From: Anaerolineaceae bacterium
GTDB lineage: Bacteria; Chloroflexota; Anaerolineae; Aggregatilineales; Phototrophicaceae
Length of the DNA stretch: 64,000 nucleotides
Direction: 5' to 3'
NCBI GenBank assembly: GCA_020634115.1
Contig: JACKCH010000012.1
Location: forward strand, 744,001 to 808,000
In this document: in pieces, positions 54,232 to 62,652 of the stretch
Numbering within the stretch: the first letter of the stretch is position 1
Layout of the letters: each line of letters begins with the position of its first letter
Made by a program: the position numbers and the translations under genes
Notes under the pieces: model-generated
What the model was told of the DNA's origin: nothing
Databases searched by the model: none
The model's input: the letters and a program-made list of their open reading frames with translations, nothing else

Positions 54232-55572
54232 TTATTGCCCTTCGTAGTATTTGTCAATCTTCGTCAGTGCAGCGTCCACAATGTCCAAACCTTCCTGAAT
54301 TTGCGATTCGTTGATGACCAGCGGCGGGCAGTTGTAGATCGTATTCCAGCGGACGAAGGTATTCATCCCGTCCGCTTTGAGCGAGGTCGCCACCGTCCCC
54401 ATTGCCTCAGAAAGCGGTTGGTTCCAGCTACTCATCGGCTCACGGGTATCCCGATCCTTCACGATTTCAATCACCTGATGCAGCCCCGCGCCACGAATAT
54501 CCCCCACACACGGGTGTTTCTCAGCTAAATCCATCAGTCCCCGGCGCAGCACCTTGCCCATTGTGCGGGCATTTTCGATCAGGTTCTCATTACGATACAC
54601 CTCAATATTGGCAATACCCGCCGCGCACGCCAGCGCGTGCGAACTGTAGGTCAGCCCACCCAGGAGTGGATGATCGTCAAAATACGCGGCGATTTTGTCA
54701 CTCACCACCGCCGCCCCCAGGGGAATATAGCCACTGGTCAACCCTTTTGCCAGGGTCATAATATCCGGCTCGACATCCGGGTAATGGTCAATCCCGAACC
54801 ACTCACCGGTACGCCCGAAACCGCTCATCACCTCGTCAATAATCAGCACCATGTTGTACTTATCGCAGATTTCGCGCAGACGACGGAAAAAGGTATGGCT
54901 GGGCTGGATGATCCCGCTCGAACCGCTGTAACCTTCCCACATAATTGCGGCACACTGATCCGGCCCTTCAAACTGAACAATCTCCTCGATCATACCAGCG
55001 ATAATCAGGTCGCCTTCTTCCTGCGTCTTGCCTCGGTAGATAGGGCTTTGATAAGCGTAGGGATCTGGCAACCGTACAATCCAGGGGACACCGGGTTCAT
55101 TCCCCAGGCGACGTGGATCCCCCCCGGCGGTCATGGAGCCAAAGGTCGCACCGTGATACGAACGATACCGCGTCAGAACCTTCTGCTTGCCGGTATACAG
55201 CCGCGCCATTTTCATCGCGTTTTCGACGGCATCTGTACCGCCATTGGTAAAGAAGGATTTGCTCAACTTGCCAGGTGTGACTTCCGCCAACAACTCCCCC
55301 AGCCTGCCGCGTGGTTCGGTAGCAATGCCCGGATAAGCATAGGTGACTTTGGCGGCCTGTTCCTGAATAGCCTTCACTACATAGGGGTGTCCATGCCCGA
55401 CGTTGACATTCATCAACTGGGATGACCAGTCAATATAACGCTTCCCATCGGTATCCCAGAAATACACACCTTCAGCTCGTTCCATCGTGATCGGCTTCCA
55501 GGCATTCTGGGCGGTCCAACTGGCTAAAGTATAAGTTTTGTTCTTTTCAACAATTTCGGCGTTCGTTCCCAT
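54232..55572 (-). CDS. Class III PLP-dependent aminotransferase
   Basis: A 446-aa aminotransferase. It shows NVNVGHGHPYVV, FFTNGGTDAVENAMKMAR, SYHGATFGSM, Asp246 in LIIDEVMSGFGRTG and the PLP Lys276 in MTLAKGLTSGYIPLGA. Length and motifs fit the omega-amino acid:pyruvate or taurine:pyruvate group, but the exact substrate is not certain. It is transcribed alone. In combination with the hydantoinase at 3.1 kb it could take beta-alanine, but this is a guess. Confidence 0.93.
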   Translation of the reverse strand: MGTNAEIVEKNKTYTLASWTAQNAWKPITMERAEGVYFWDTDGKRYIDWSSQLMNVNVGHGHPYVVKAIQEQAAKVTYAYPGIATEPRGRLGELLAEVTPGKLSKSFFTNGGTDAVENAMKMARLYTGKQKVLTRYRSYHGATFGSMTAGGDPRRLGNEPGVPWIVRLPDPYAYQSPIYRGKTQEEGDLIIAGMIEEIVQFEGPDQCAAIMWEGYSGSSGIIQPSHTFFRRLREICDKYNMVLIIDEVMSGFGRTGEWFGIDHYPDVEPDIMTLAKGLTSGYIPLGAAVVSDKIAAYFDDHPLLGGLTYSSHALACAAGIANIEVYRNENLIENARTMGKVLRRGLMDLAEKHPCVGDIRGAGLHQVIEIVKDRDTREPMSSWNQPLSEAMGTVATSLKADGMNTFVRWNTIYNCPPLVINESQIQEGLDIVDAALTKIDKYYEGQ

Positions 55573-56141
55573 GAGGTCATCTCCTGCACTATTTGCAAGC
55601 GCCTATTGTAAATCAAAACCTAAGGGGAAACGAGTAAGTGGATATATGAGCACGTGTTTCACGTCTGTGCCGGACTTTTGTTGCACTATAAGCCCATTTT
55701 GCTGCCCACAATCATCTAAATCACTGTCCATATCATGTCAACAAGGGAAGAAACCCCGCGTTTTTGCCGCATTCCGGATTTTTGCTTCTACTGCTTCGAT
55801 TGCTGCATTCGGGGGTATCAGTTGTCAGTGGTCAGTAAAAGCAATTCTGAGTCTTGTGTGCTGAGGCTTGAGGAAGTAGTGTTGAATGTGTCGTGCGTCA
55901 ATCATCGGTTGTTGTTTGCGCCGTTTGTCAGTGGGCAGGATTGTTTGTTAGAGACAGCATAGCACAAAACAGATCGCAAATGGGGGATTTTTGTTCAAAC
56001 ATTTGCTCAAATATCCGATAAGAAGTTAAAAACATCGAAACAGTTGCATTAAGCTGCAATTATAGGCGGCGGCAGCGGATAATCGTGTACTATACAATCG
56101 AAAATAGGACTAATCGTTTATGTCGTTGTTAGGAATAGGTA
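55573..56141. other. Gene-free spacer
   Basis: A stretch of about 570 bases without a supported gene. Small open frames exist but have poor composition (many Cys and Ser) and no ribosome site. A degenerate direct repeat GTTGTCAGTGGTCAGT lies near 55820 and again as TTTGTCAGTGGGCAG near 55923. It should contain the promoters of the aminotransferase and HEAT genes. Confidence 0.55.
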
Positions 56142-56150
56142 TGCTAAAAT
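56142..56150 (+). promoter_or_regulatory. Extended -10 box before HEAT gene
   Basis: TGCTAAAAT matches the extended -10 (TGnTAtaaT) pattern; no clear -35. It lies 38 bases before the start codon. Confidence 0.4.
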
Positions 56151-56188
56151 GAACGCAGGTCGAGCAGTATTGGAAGCATATAACCCGA

Positions 56189-57022
56189 ATGGATAATTTC
56201 AGCGCGAATTATTTGATCTGGAGAATGCAAGCCCAGGACGACGTACCAGGGCTTATTAAGGCGATCCACGATCCAGATGTGGACATCCGCCGCCGGGCTA
56301 TCGCAGCGCTGCGTACAATGGGCGCAACAAACGCGATTCCGGCCCTTCAATCCGCCCTGGTATCCGAGGATGACCCAGACGTACGCACCGCGCTTATGTC
56401 TACGCTGGACTTTCTGTTTCAAAAAGACATTGATGAGGACGAAAACGGCCCGGCAGACGAACGACACAAACAAATCGTGCGGATGGTCGGCCAACTTCAC
56501 AGCAACAGCCCGGCACGTATCATCCAGGCTGCACGCGCCTTAGGCGAACTGCGGGAAAAAATCGCGGCGGAGACACTGGTGATGGTGTTCCGCAACCAGA
56601 CGCATCCCCCAGCGGTACGGCTGGCAGCAGCCGAGGCACTGGTGAAACTTGAAAGTGCGCCGGTAGAAGTGTCTTTACTGGGGGCGCTCACCAGCCCGGA
56701 CTGGCATGTCCGGCGCAACGCGGTAGCCGTCCTCGGCCAGCTCCGCGCGGATTGGGCGATAGACCCCTTAAGCATGGCGCTGCATGATACCCATGAACGG
56801 GTACGGACTACAGCGCGAGCAGCTTTAAAGCGTATTGGAGTGCCTGAAGCGTTGGCTGTACTGGAACGTAACGATAATCCAAAAGAAGTGCTCGAAATTC
56901 AGGCCGTCCTTTCCAATGAAGCGGAGACACTGCCTACCCCCGTAGTGGATGTCACAGACGAGCCGCCAACAACCGAAGACGACACCCAACCAAGCAATCC
57001 TTCTGAAGTCCTCTCCGACTGA
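56189..57022 (+). CDS. HEAT-repeat protein
   Basis: A 277-aa alpha-solenoid with four or five HEAT-like repeats (for example IKAIHDPDVDIRRRAIAALRTMG, LGALTSPDWHVRRNAVAVLGQL and ALHDTHERVRTTARAALKRIG; each block is split by DxxVR). A disordered acidic/Pro tail of about 30 residues closes it. HEAT proteins of this type are scaffolds or phycobilisome-lyase-like assembly factors; the partner is unknown. It is followed by the SPFH gene with its own promoter. Confidence 0.88.
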   Translation: MDNFSANYLIWRMQAQDDVPGLIKAIHDPDVDIRRRAIAALRTMGATNAIPALQSALVSEDDPDVRTALMSTLDFLFQKDIDEDENGPADERHKQIVRMVGQLHSNSPARIIQAARALGELREKIAAETLVMVFRNQTHPPAVRLAAAEALVKLESAPVEVSLLGALTSPDWHVRRNAVAVLGQLRADWAIDPLSMALHDTHERVRTTARAALKRIGVPEALAVLERNDNPKEVLEIQAVLSNEAETLPTPVVDVTDEPPTTEDDTQPSNPSEVLSD

Positions 57023-57222
57023 TTCCGTCTTTCGCAGCTTGAACCAAACCAGAAATCGTATGGTTTCCGGTTTTTCTGTGTTTCCCCAACAATCCCGCAA
57101 CCGGATGCCCAATTTTTGCGTATAAGGAACGAGAACAATATCGCACAAGCCCTATAACAGTATCCAAGATTAGCCGCGTCACCCGATCAAATGGGATTCA
57201 CATTCGGGAAACGTGGCAGACG

Positions 57223-57231
57223 TGTTATAAT
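57223..57231 (+). promoter_or_regulatory. Extended -10 promoter of SPFH gene
   Basis: TGTTATAAT is a perfect extended -10 element, 67 bases before the start codon; the -35 is weak. Confidence 0.55.
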
Positions 57232-57298
57232 CCTAAGTGAATTTTTTTCTAACAGTCTACAAACGAGCATTTCAGTTCGTGCAAAGGAGAGTTCATCA

Positions 57299-58384
57299 AT
57301 GGGTGGAATTAGTGGAATCTTAGGCACCTTGGCGTTGATCGGCGGTGTGCTGTTCCTCGCCGGGATCGCTATTGCGGTCACATCTGTTTCCCAGGGGCGA
57401 AACGCCCGTGGCGGCGCGATGCTAGCCGTTATTGGGCTGGTCGTTGGCCTGCTGTTCGGCATCATCAGCCAGGGTATCCTGATTGTAGAACCAACGCAGG
57501 TTGCCGTGATCTTCAACACACTGACGGGGAAGCTTGAAGACCCCCGGTTATCCGGCACGTCGGTCGTCATCCCGGTCATCCAGACCTATTACATTTACCC
57601 GATCAGTCAGCAGCAATACACCATGTCCGGTGCGGAAACCGAAGGTGCGCTGCGCGGTAATGACGCGGTGCAGGGTCGAACGATTGACGGGCAGGAAGTC
57701 GCATTGGATATTACTGTGCTATACAGTGTAAACAAAGACAAAGTAAATGACCTGCACCAACGTTGGCAAACCGGTTATCAAGATAACTTCGTGCGACCTA
57801 CCGTGCGCGGTCTGGTACGCGACGTGGTTTCCGGGTTCCGTGCCGAGGATATTTACGGCGAAAAGCGCACTGCTATGGAAGATGAGATGCAGGCTAAAAT
57901 CGGTGAGCGATTCAATGCAGAAGGTCTGATATTGACCGATCTGCTGGTGCGAGACATCACCTTCTCCGACCTGTTCCGGCAGGCGATTGAGCAGAAGCAG
58001 ATTGCCGACCAGGAAGCGCAACAGGCACAGCTCCGTGTCACCCAGCGTGAAAACGAAGCCAACCAGCTTCGCGCTCAGGCTGCCGGTGAACGGGATGCTG
58101 AAATCGCCCGCGCTCAAGGTGATGCTCAGGCCACCATCCTGCGTGCCCAGGCTGAGGCTGAAGCACTGCGACTGGTGAGCGAACAGATCGCCGCCAACCC
58201 CAGCCTGATTCAGTACCTGTATGTGCAAAACCTGAGCGATAACGTGAACATCGCGCTGGTTCCAGCTAACAGCCCGTTCCTGTTCGACTTTAGTAGCCTG
58301 GCCGAACCCAACTCAAGTTTCGTCGCCCCGGCAGTGCCGACACCCGAGCCAACGCCGGATGCAACGGGTAACTCTGGCGGCTAA
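57299..58384 (+). CDS. SPFH/band-7 (prohibitin-like) membrane protein
   Basis: A 361-aa protein with two N-terminal membrane helices (about 6-25 and 36-58), an SPFH domain (about 60-220, VEPTQVAVIFNTLTGKLEDP and YSVNKDKVNDLHQRW), a coiled coil rich in Glu/Gln/Ala (about 220-300) and a Thr/Pro tail. Stomatin/prohibitin-like proteins scaffold membrane microdomains and hold proteases. AAAGGAGAG precedes the ATG, whereas the longer frame upstream runs through the promoter. A strong terminator follows. Confidence 0.92.
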   Translation: MGGISGILGTLALIGGVLFLAGIAIAVTSVSQGRNARGGAMLAVIGLVVGLLFGIISQGILIVEPTQVAVIFNTLTGKLEDPRLSGTSVVIPVIQTYYIYPISQQQYTMSGAETEGALRGNDAVQGRTIDGQEVALDITVLYSVNKDKVNDLHQRWQTGYQDNFVRPTVRGLVRDVVSGFRAEDIYGEKRTAMEDEMQAKIGERFNAEGLILTDLLVRDITFSDLFRQAIEQKQIADQEAQQAQLRVTQRENEANQLRAQAAGERDAEIARAQGDAQATILRAQAEAEALRLVSEQIAANPSLIQYLYVQNLSDNVNIALVPANSPFLFDFSSLAEPNSSFVAPAVPTPEPTPDATGNSGG

Positions 58385-58408
58385 CCACTGACAGTACCTT
58401 GAAAACAG

Positions 58409-58440
58409 AAGGACACGGCTAACAACCGTGTCCTTTTATT
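58409..58440 (+). terminator. Intrinsic terminator of SPFH gene
   Basis: A perfect 10-bp stem AAGGACACGG / CCGTGTCCTT, loop CTAACAA, followed by TTATTT. Confidence 0.88.
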
Positions 58441-58450
58441 TACCGGATTG

Positions 58451-58479
58451 TCATAGTGCATCATGCTTTTGCACTATGA
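58451..58479. repeat. Hairpin spanning the stop codon of the GNAT gene
   Basis: A perfect 10-bp stem TCATAGTGCA / TGCACTATGA with a 9-base loop. It covers the stop codon of the minus-strand gene at 58474. There is no T-run on the minus strand. Confidence 0.6.
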
Positions 58480-59502
58480 CTCAATCGACTTCGTGCTGAT
58501 GTCCCGCCCAGGCCGCAGCACCTTCTCATAACGGTCAAACTGGCGGGCGACGTGCATCCCGGCTTTTTCGTACAGGCGGGTCGCTCCAGTCAGGCTGCTG
58601 GCATCCACCCCTAACCCGGCACTTCCCTTATCAAGCTGCCGGAAGGCGTTAAACGAGTGGTACAGCAGCGCCAGTGCCACCCCTTTCCGTCGCCAGGGAC
58701 GGCGGACACCCAGTGTCCCCACCCAACCCATCTGTGGGTCACGGGTCGTTTTGGAGTAGCACAGCGACATCCCGGCGATTTCATTACCGTCCATTGCCAC
58801 GAACCACAGCGCAGGGTCAAAATGGGGATCGTTACTCAGGAAATGCTGCCAGCGGGCAACCGTCTCATCTAAAGGCTGCTTCACAAATCCCCAATGATCG
58901 GTGAAGGCATCGTCCACTGCGGCGATAATCGCCCGGAAATCCTCGTCCGTCCCGTCGTGGCTACGCAGCGTGATACCTTCCGCCCACTGCGGCGTTACCG
59001 GGTCGCCATCCAGGTCAATCTCCATCGTGTAGAAACTGCGGGTCTTCGTCAGGCCATACCCGGCCAACAGGTGGTGAGCCGGAGCATAGGTACTGGGCGT
59101 TCCGGCGCTCATGATAACCTGCAAATCGGGGTCTACCCGGTCAATGGCTTCACACGCTCGTTCTTCCGCCCAGGTCATCAGATGCGTGGCGATGCCCTCA
59201 CCCTCGTAATCAGGATGAACCCGCCCCCACACCCAGACATTCACTGGCACCGGCGCGTTAGCCCAGACTTCAATGTAACCGACCAGTTCGCCATTCGGTG
59301 CGAAAACGACTCGCGTCGAATCGGTCAGATTCCAGTCTGGTAACTCCCACTCAACCCGGGTTTCGTCTACATCGTGTTCGTTCGTCCCCGTCATCTTCTG
59401 CGAGCAAACATTCATCAGGTTCGTCGCGGCCTCGACATCATCCAGGGAGGCCGGGCGGACGATATAGCCCTCTTTCAACGCAAGCTGCGCCTCGATCTGC
59501 AT
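58474..59502 (-). CDS. Double-GNAT acetyltransferase
   Basis: A 342-aa protein with two GNAT domains (about 15-155 and 175-342). Motif A is PDYEGEGIATHLMTWAEE in the first and RRPWRRKGVALALLYHSF in the second. Two-domain GNATs include mycothiol synthase MshD and Eis-like enzymes. The second domain, with MGWVGTLGV ahead of motif A, fits the MshD-like pattern, but mycothiol synthesis in this organism is not shown. AGGAG seven bases before the ATG at 59502 decides the start over one 39 bases upstream. Confidence 0.85.
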   Translation of the reverse strand: MQIEAQLALKEGYIVRPASLDDVEAATNLMNVCSQKMTGTNEHDVDETRVEWELPDWNLTDSTRVVFAPNGELVGYIEVWANAPVPVNVWVWGRVHPDYEGEGIATHLMTWAEERACEAIDRVDPDLQVIMSAGTPSTYAPAHHLLAGYGLTKTRSFYTMEIDLDGDPVTPQWAEGITLRSHDGTDEDFRAIIAAVDDAFTDHWGFVKQPLDETVARWQHFLSNDPHFDPALWFVAMDGNEIAGMSLCYSKTTRDPQMGWVGTLGVRRPWRRKGVALALLYHSFNAFRQLDKGSAGLGVDASSLTGATRLYEKAGMHVARQFDRYEKVLRPGRDISTKSIES

Positions 59503-59669
59503 CTCACACTCCTGAACCTTTGTGAACCTTCGGCACATCATAATACACCTTTCGCAACTTTACAACCCCTGGCAGCGTCTCAGGTACAGGACAGCGAAAT
59601 GGAGCGAAAGCAGATAAACTATTGTCATGTCAAAAGGGAATGGAAAACCTTTGAAAAGGCATCAAACAC

Positions 59670-60764
59670 ATGCTTCGTTCTAAAATCGTCCACAGTCTGC
59701 GCCTGCTGATTTTTGGTGTTGTCGCACTTCTGAGTGTGATCTTGCTGTTCATCTATGGCTTTTATCCACCGCCAGGACTGCCACGCAGCCAAACACGCCT
59801 GATCGAATGGGGGTGGGATACTCCCTTTTTACAGGACATGCCCGCCATCATGGATGATATTCAAGCACTGCCGTTTGACGGAATCGTGCTTAATATTGCC
59901 AGCCCCAACCACAAAAACGGGCTGTCATGGACATTATTTGGTGATGTTCCGGTCAATACGGATCAATTGGAAGCCCTGACTGCCGAATTCGCTAATTTTG
60001 ATTGGGGGCGATTAACCGATAATTTCCTGCGCCTGAATCTGAACCCCGGAAACATTGACTGGTTTGATGATTACAGCGTGGCGCTTAACAACATTGAGAT
60101 GCTGGCGAAATTGGCGCATGATCTGGGATTCGCGGGTATTTTGTTTGATACCGAATTGTATCCTAATATCATGTTGGAGCTTTTCAATCATGGTGCTTTG
60201 CCCTATCGAGATCGTTACGATTACGATGCTTACGCCGAACAGGTTTATCGTCGCGGACAGGATGTGATTCGGGCGATGAACAAGGGTTATCCGGGGCTTA
60301 CCGTGATGTTGACTTACGGCCCTTCATTTGTGGCGCACGGTGGAAATTCCCATCCAAGCTACTCATTGTTGTTACCTTTTATCGAAGGGATGATCGCGGC
60401 GACTAATGAGAATACTATCCTGGTGGATGGCTTTGAGGAGTCCTATTTCTACGAAGATCAAGCACAATTTCTGATCGGGTACAAGCGAATGCGGGCGATT
60501 GCACCACTGTACGTGCGTGACGCAGGACGTTATGCGGATGTTGTACGCGCTGGTTTTGGCTTATGGATTGAGAATGATTGCGGCGATGACGGTTTGCTAT
60601 CGGCAAGCTGCCGCTTCACACGGGATGAGTTTGAAAGCAATCTCAACGATGCGCTTGACTATAGTGATCGGTACGTTTGGATTTACAGCCAGCACATCAA
60701 CTGGTACACCGGCAAAAACATCCCGCCGGAATGGTCATCAATGATGGAACAATTCCGGCGGTAA
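59670..60764 (+). CDS. Membrane-anchored barrel-like protein, possible glycoside hydrolase
   Basis: A 364-aa protein with one N-terminal membrane helix (LLIFGVVALLSVILLFIYGF) and a large extracytoplasmic domain. Its strand/helix order (LIEWGWDTPF, FDGIVLNIA, FAGILFDTELY, LTVMLTYGPS, ILVDGFEESYFY, YVWIYSQHINWY) suggests a TIM barrel. Acidic residues at strand ends (FDTELY, DGFEE) could be catalytic, as in glycoside hydrolases, but I cannot name a family. It converges on the next minus-strand gene with a 12-base gap. Confidence 0.65.
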   Translation: MLRSKIVHSLRLLIFGVVALLSVILLFIYGFYPPPGLPRSQTRLIEWGWDTPFLQDMPAIMDDIQALPFDGIVLNIASPNHKNGLSWTLFGDVPVNTDQLEALTAEFANFDWGRLTDNFLRLNLNPGNIDWFDDYSVALNNIEMLAKLAHDLGFAGILFDTELYPNIMLELFNHGALPYRDRYDYDAYAEQVYRRGQDVIRAMNKGYPGLTVMLTYGPSFVAHGGNSHPSYSLLLPFIEGMIAATNENTILVDGFEESYFYEDQAQFLIGYKRMRAIAPLYVRDAGRYADVVRAGFGLWIENDCGDDGLLSASCRFTRDEFESNLNDALDYSDRYVWIYSQHINWYTGKNIPPEWSSMMEQFRR

Positions 60765-60776
60765 GTATGCCAAACT

Positions 60777-61730
60777 TTACACCCTCTTCCGGGGCAAGAC
60801 CTTACTGAAACGCAGAATGTGGTTGTGAATCGCAAACCCCGCTGACTGGTAAAAGGCGATGTTGCCCTCATCTTTCGCCCAGGTCATGACAGTAGCCACA
60901 TCCATTCCCCGCGCTCGCAACCGCCGCATGGCTTCCAACAGAGCCGCTTTGCCCAGGCCGCGCCGCCGATAGTCCGCATGTGTTCCCACCGGCTCAAACT
61001 CCCCCATTTTGAGAGTCGCATCCGCCCAGGCCATCACAAAGGAGGCGAATGCCCCGTCGGGGGCAACCACGACGACATCCAGTTCCGGGTCATAGCCGGG
61101 CGCGGTCATAAACTTCCGGTAGTAGTCGGGCGTCATCTTCGATTTGAAGGCGATTGAGCCATCGGGGTTCAGCCGGGTGAAGGCGCTGACATGAACCGCC
61201 GTCCGCTGCTCCACATTAGCGGCATCCATCCGTTCCAGAAAGGAGAAACCGGGCGGTAAAAGTGGCGTGGGGACGTGCGCCAACGACTGTCGGAACAGCA
61301 CCATACTGGGCGACTCGGTGTACCCGCGTTCCTTAAGCAGGTCAATCAATTGCGGGTTGTCTGCATAGGCATAGGTTTCTAAAGTCTCCAGTGGTTTCCC
61401 GTATTTGCGCTGGAAAACGGATGGCAGATTAGCCTCCATCCAGTCCAGGACGATCTCTTCCAACTGCCCCCGCATGGACGGGTGAATGAACAGGTCAAAA
61501 GCCTCGTAGCCCGGCCAGGTAAAGACCCAGCCGAGCAGTTCGCCGTGCTCCTCCCACAACCAGACACGCTCCGTTAGGGGCTGCCCGGAAGTGTCGTAAT
61601 ACACCCACCAGTCCAGGTCGCCGGGATGAACATAGCCGGAAAAAGGCGAAACCTGCTTGCCTGCCACCAACAGGCGCTTCATCTGAACCAAATCGTGTTC
61701 GCCCGCATAGGGGCGTGGTGTTAAAGTCAT
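60777..61730 (-). CDS. GNAT acetyltransferase with N-terminal GNAT-like half
   Basis: A 317-aa protein with a degenerate GNAT-like N-terminal half (about 1-145, LLGWVFTWPGYEAFDLFIHP) and an intact C-terminal GNAT (about 160-317) whose motif A is THADYRRRGLGKAALLEAMRR, followed by VMTWAKDEGNIAFYQSAGF. The substrate is unknown. It is 32 bases downstream of the SDR gene on the same strand and could be co-transcribed. Confidence 0.85.
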   Translation of the reverse strand: MTLTPRPYAGEHDLVQMKRLLVAGKQVSPFSGYVHPGDLDWWVYYDTSGQPLTERVWLWEEHGELLGWVFTWPGYEAFDLFIHPSMRGQLEEIVLDWMEANLPSVFQRKYGKPLETLETYAYADNPQLIDLLKERGYTESPSMVLFRQSLAHVPTPLLPPGFSFLERMDAANVEQRTAVHVSAFTRLNPDGSIAFKSKMTPDYYRKFMTAPGYDPELDVVVVAPDGAFASFVMAWADATLKMGEFEPVGTHADYRRRGLGKAALLEAMRRLRARGMDVATVMTWAKDEGNIAFYQSAGFAIHNHILRFSKVLPRKRV

Positions 61731-61762
61731 TGGCTGTCCTTTACTGCTCGTTTCCAGAACGA

Positions 61763-62638
61763 TTAGGTGACACTCCCGCCGTTTACGCGCAGGGTTTGCC
61801 CGGTAATCCAGCGTGCCTGGTGCGAGGCCAGAAACACAATAGCGTCTGCGATGTCAGCGGGGGAACCGACGCGGCCTAATGGCGTGCGCCGTTTCACATC
61901 GGCCTCCAGCGCCGGGGTAATCCACCCGGTTTGAATCGCGCCGGGGGAGACGATATTGACGGTAATCCCAAACTGACCGAGTTCACTGGCCGCTGACCGA
62001 CTGTAGGATTCGATGGCTAACTTACTCGCGCCATACGAGGTTTCGCTGGGGAAATTGTGAGCGCCATCGGTACTGATGTTGATAATCCGTCCCCAATTCG
62101 CGCCACGCTCAACGTGTCGTCGGGCAAATTCGGCCATCATGAGCGCCGTCGCCCGGGTATTGACCACGAAATGCCGGTCTATGGTGTCGGAGTTGAGAGT
62201 CGGCACACCGTCACTGCGCCAATCCACCGAAGATGTATTCACCAGTTTATCCTGGGATGGAAGAAAGGTATCCGCTGTCGAGTGGGCGGCGTTATTGACC
62301 AGAATATCCACCCCACCAAAGGTCGCGTGAACCCGGTCAAACAGCGCTGGAATCAGCGCCGGGTTGCTGAGATCAACCTCCCAGGATTCAGCCTGCCCGC
62401 CCGCAGCGCGAATCGCATTCACGACTTCGGAGGCATCCTCCGCCCGCGTCCGCTGGTAGAGTCCTTCGCCCGGTTGGTCATCATCAGTTATAGCGCCTTC
62501 AATGGGCAGGCGGTGGTAGGTGATGAACACCCGCACGCCCTGGGCGGCCAACGCCTCCGCGACTGCCGCGCCGATACCGAGTGGGCTGTTCGCCCCGGTG
62601 ATAATAGCTGTTTTACCTTCTAATTGTGGGTTTATCAT
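61763..62638 (-). CDS. SDR-family oxidoreductase
   Basis: A 291-aa classical SDR. It has TGANSPLGIGAAVAEAL at the N-terminus, VDILVNNAAHST, the active-site Ser in RIINISTDGA, the YGASK pair and PGAIQTGWIT. An insertion of about 25 residues after the second strand (DDDQPGEGLYQRTRAEDA) is unusual for FabG. The product is unknown. Gene order on the minus strand: ABC-F, then this, then the GNAT gene, each with short gaps (14 and 32 bases). Confidence 0.9.
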   Translation of the reverse strand: MINPQLEGKTAIITGANSPLGIGAAVAEALAAQGVRVFITYHRLPIEGAITDDDQPGEGLYQRTRAEDASEVVNAIRAAGGQAESWEVDLSNPALIPALFDRVHATFGGVDILVNNAAHSTADTFLPSQDKLVNTSSVDWRSDGVPTLNSDTIDRHFVVNTRATALMMAEFARRHVERGANWGRIINISTDGAHNFPSETSYGASKLAIESYSRSAASELGQFGITVNIVSPGAIQTGWITPALEADVKRRTPLGRVGSPADIADAIVFLASHQARWITGQTLRVNGGSVT

Positions 62639-62652
62639 GTGCAGAGTCTCCT

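Noticed and set aside
55538..55962. Two small frames in the spacer after the aminotransferase start
   Set aside because: Cys/Ser-rich composition, no ribosome site, partial overlap with the aminotransferase gene.
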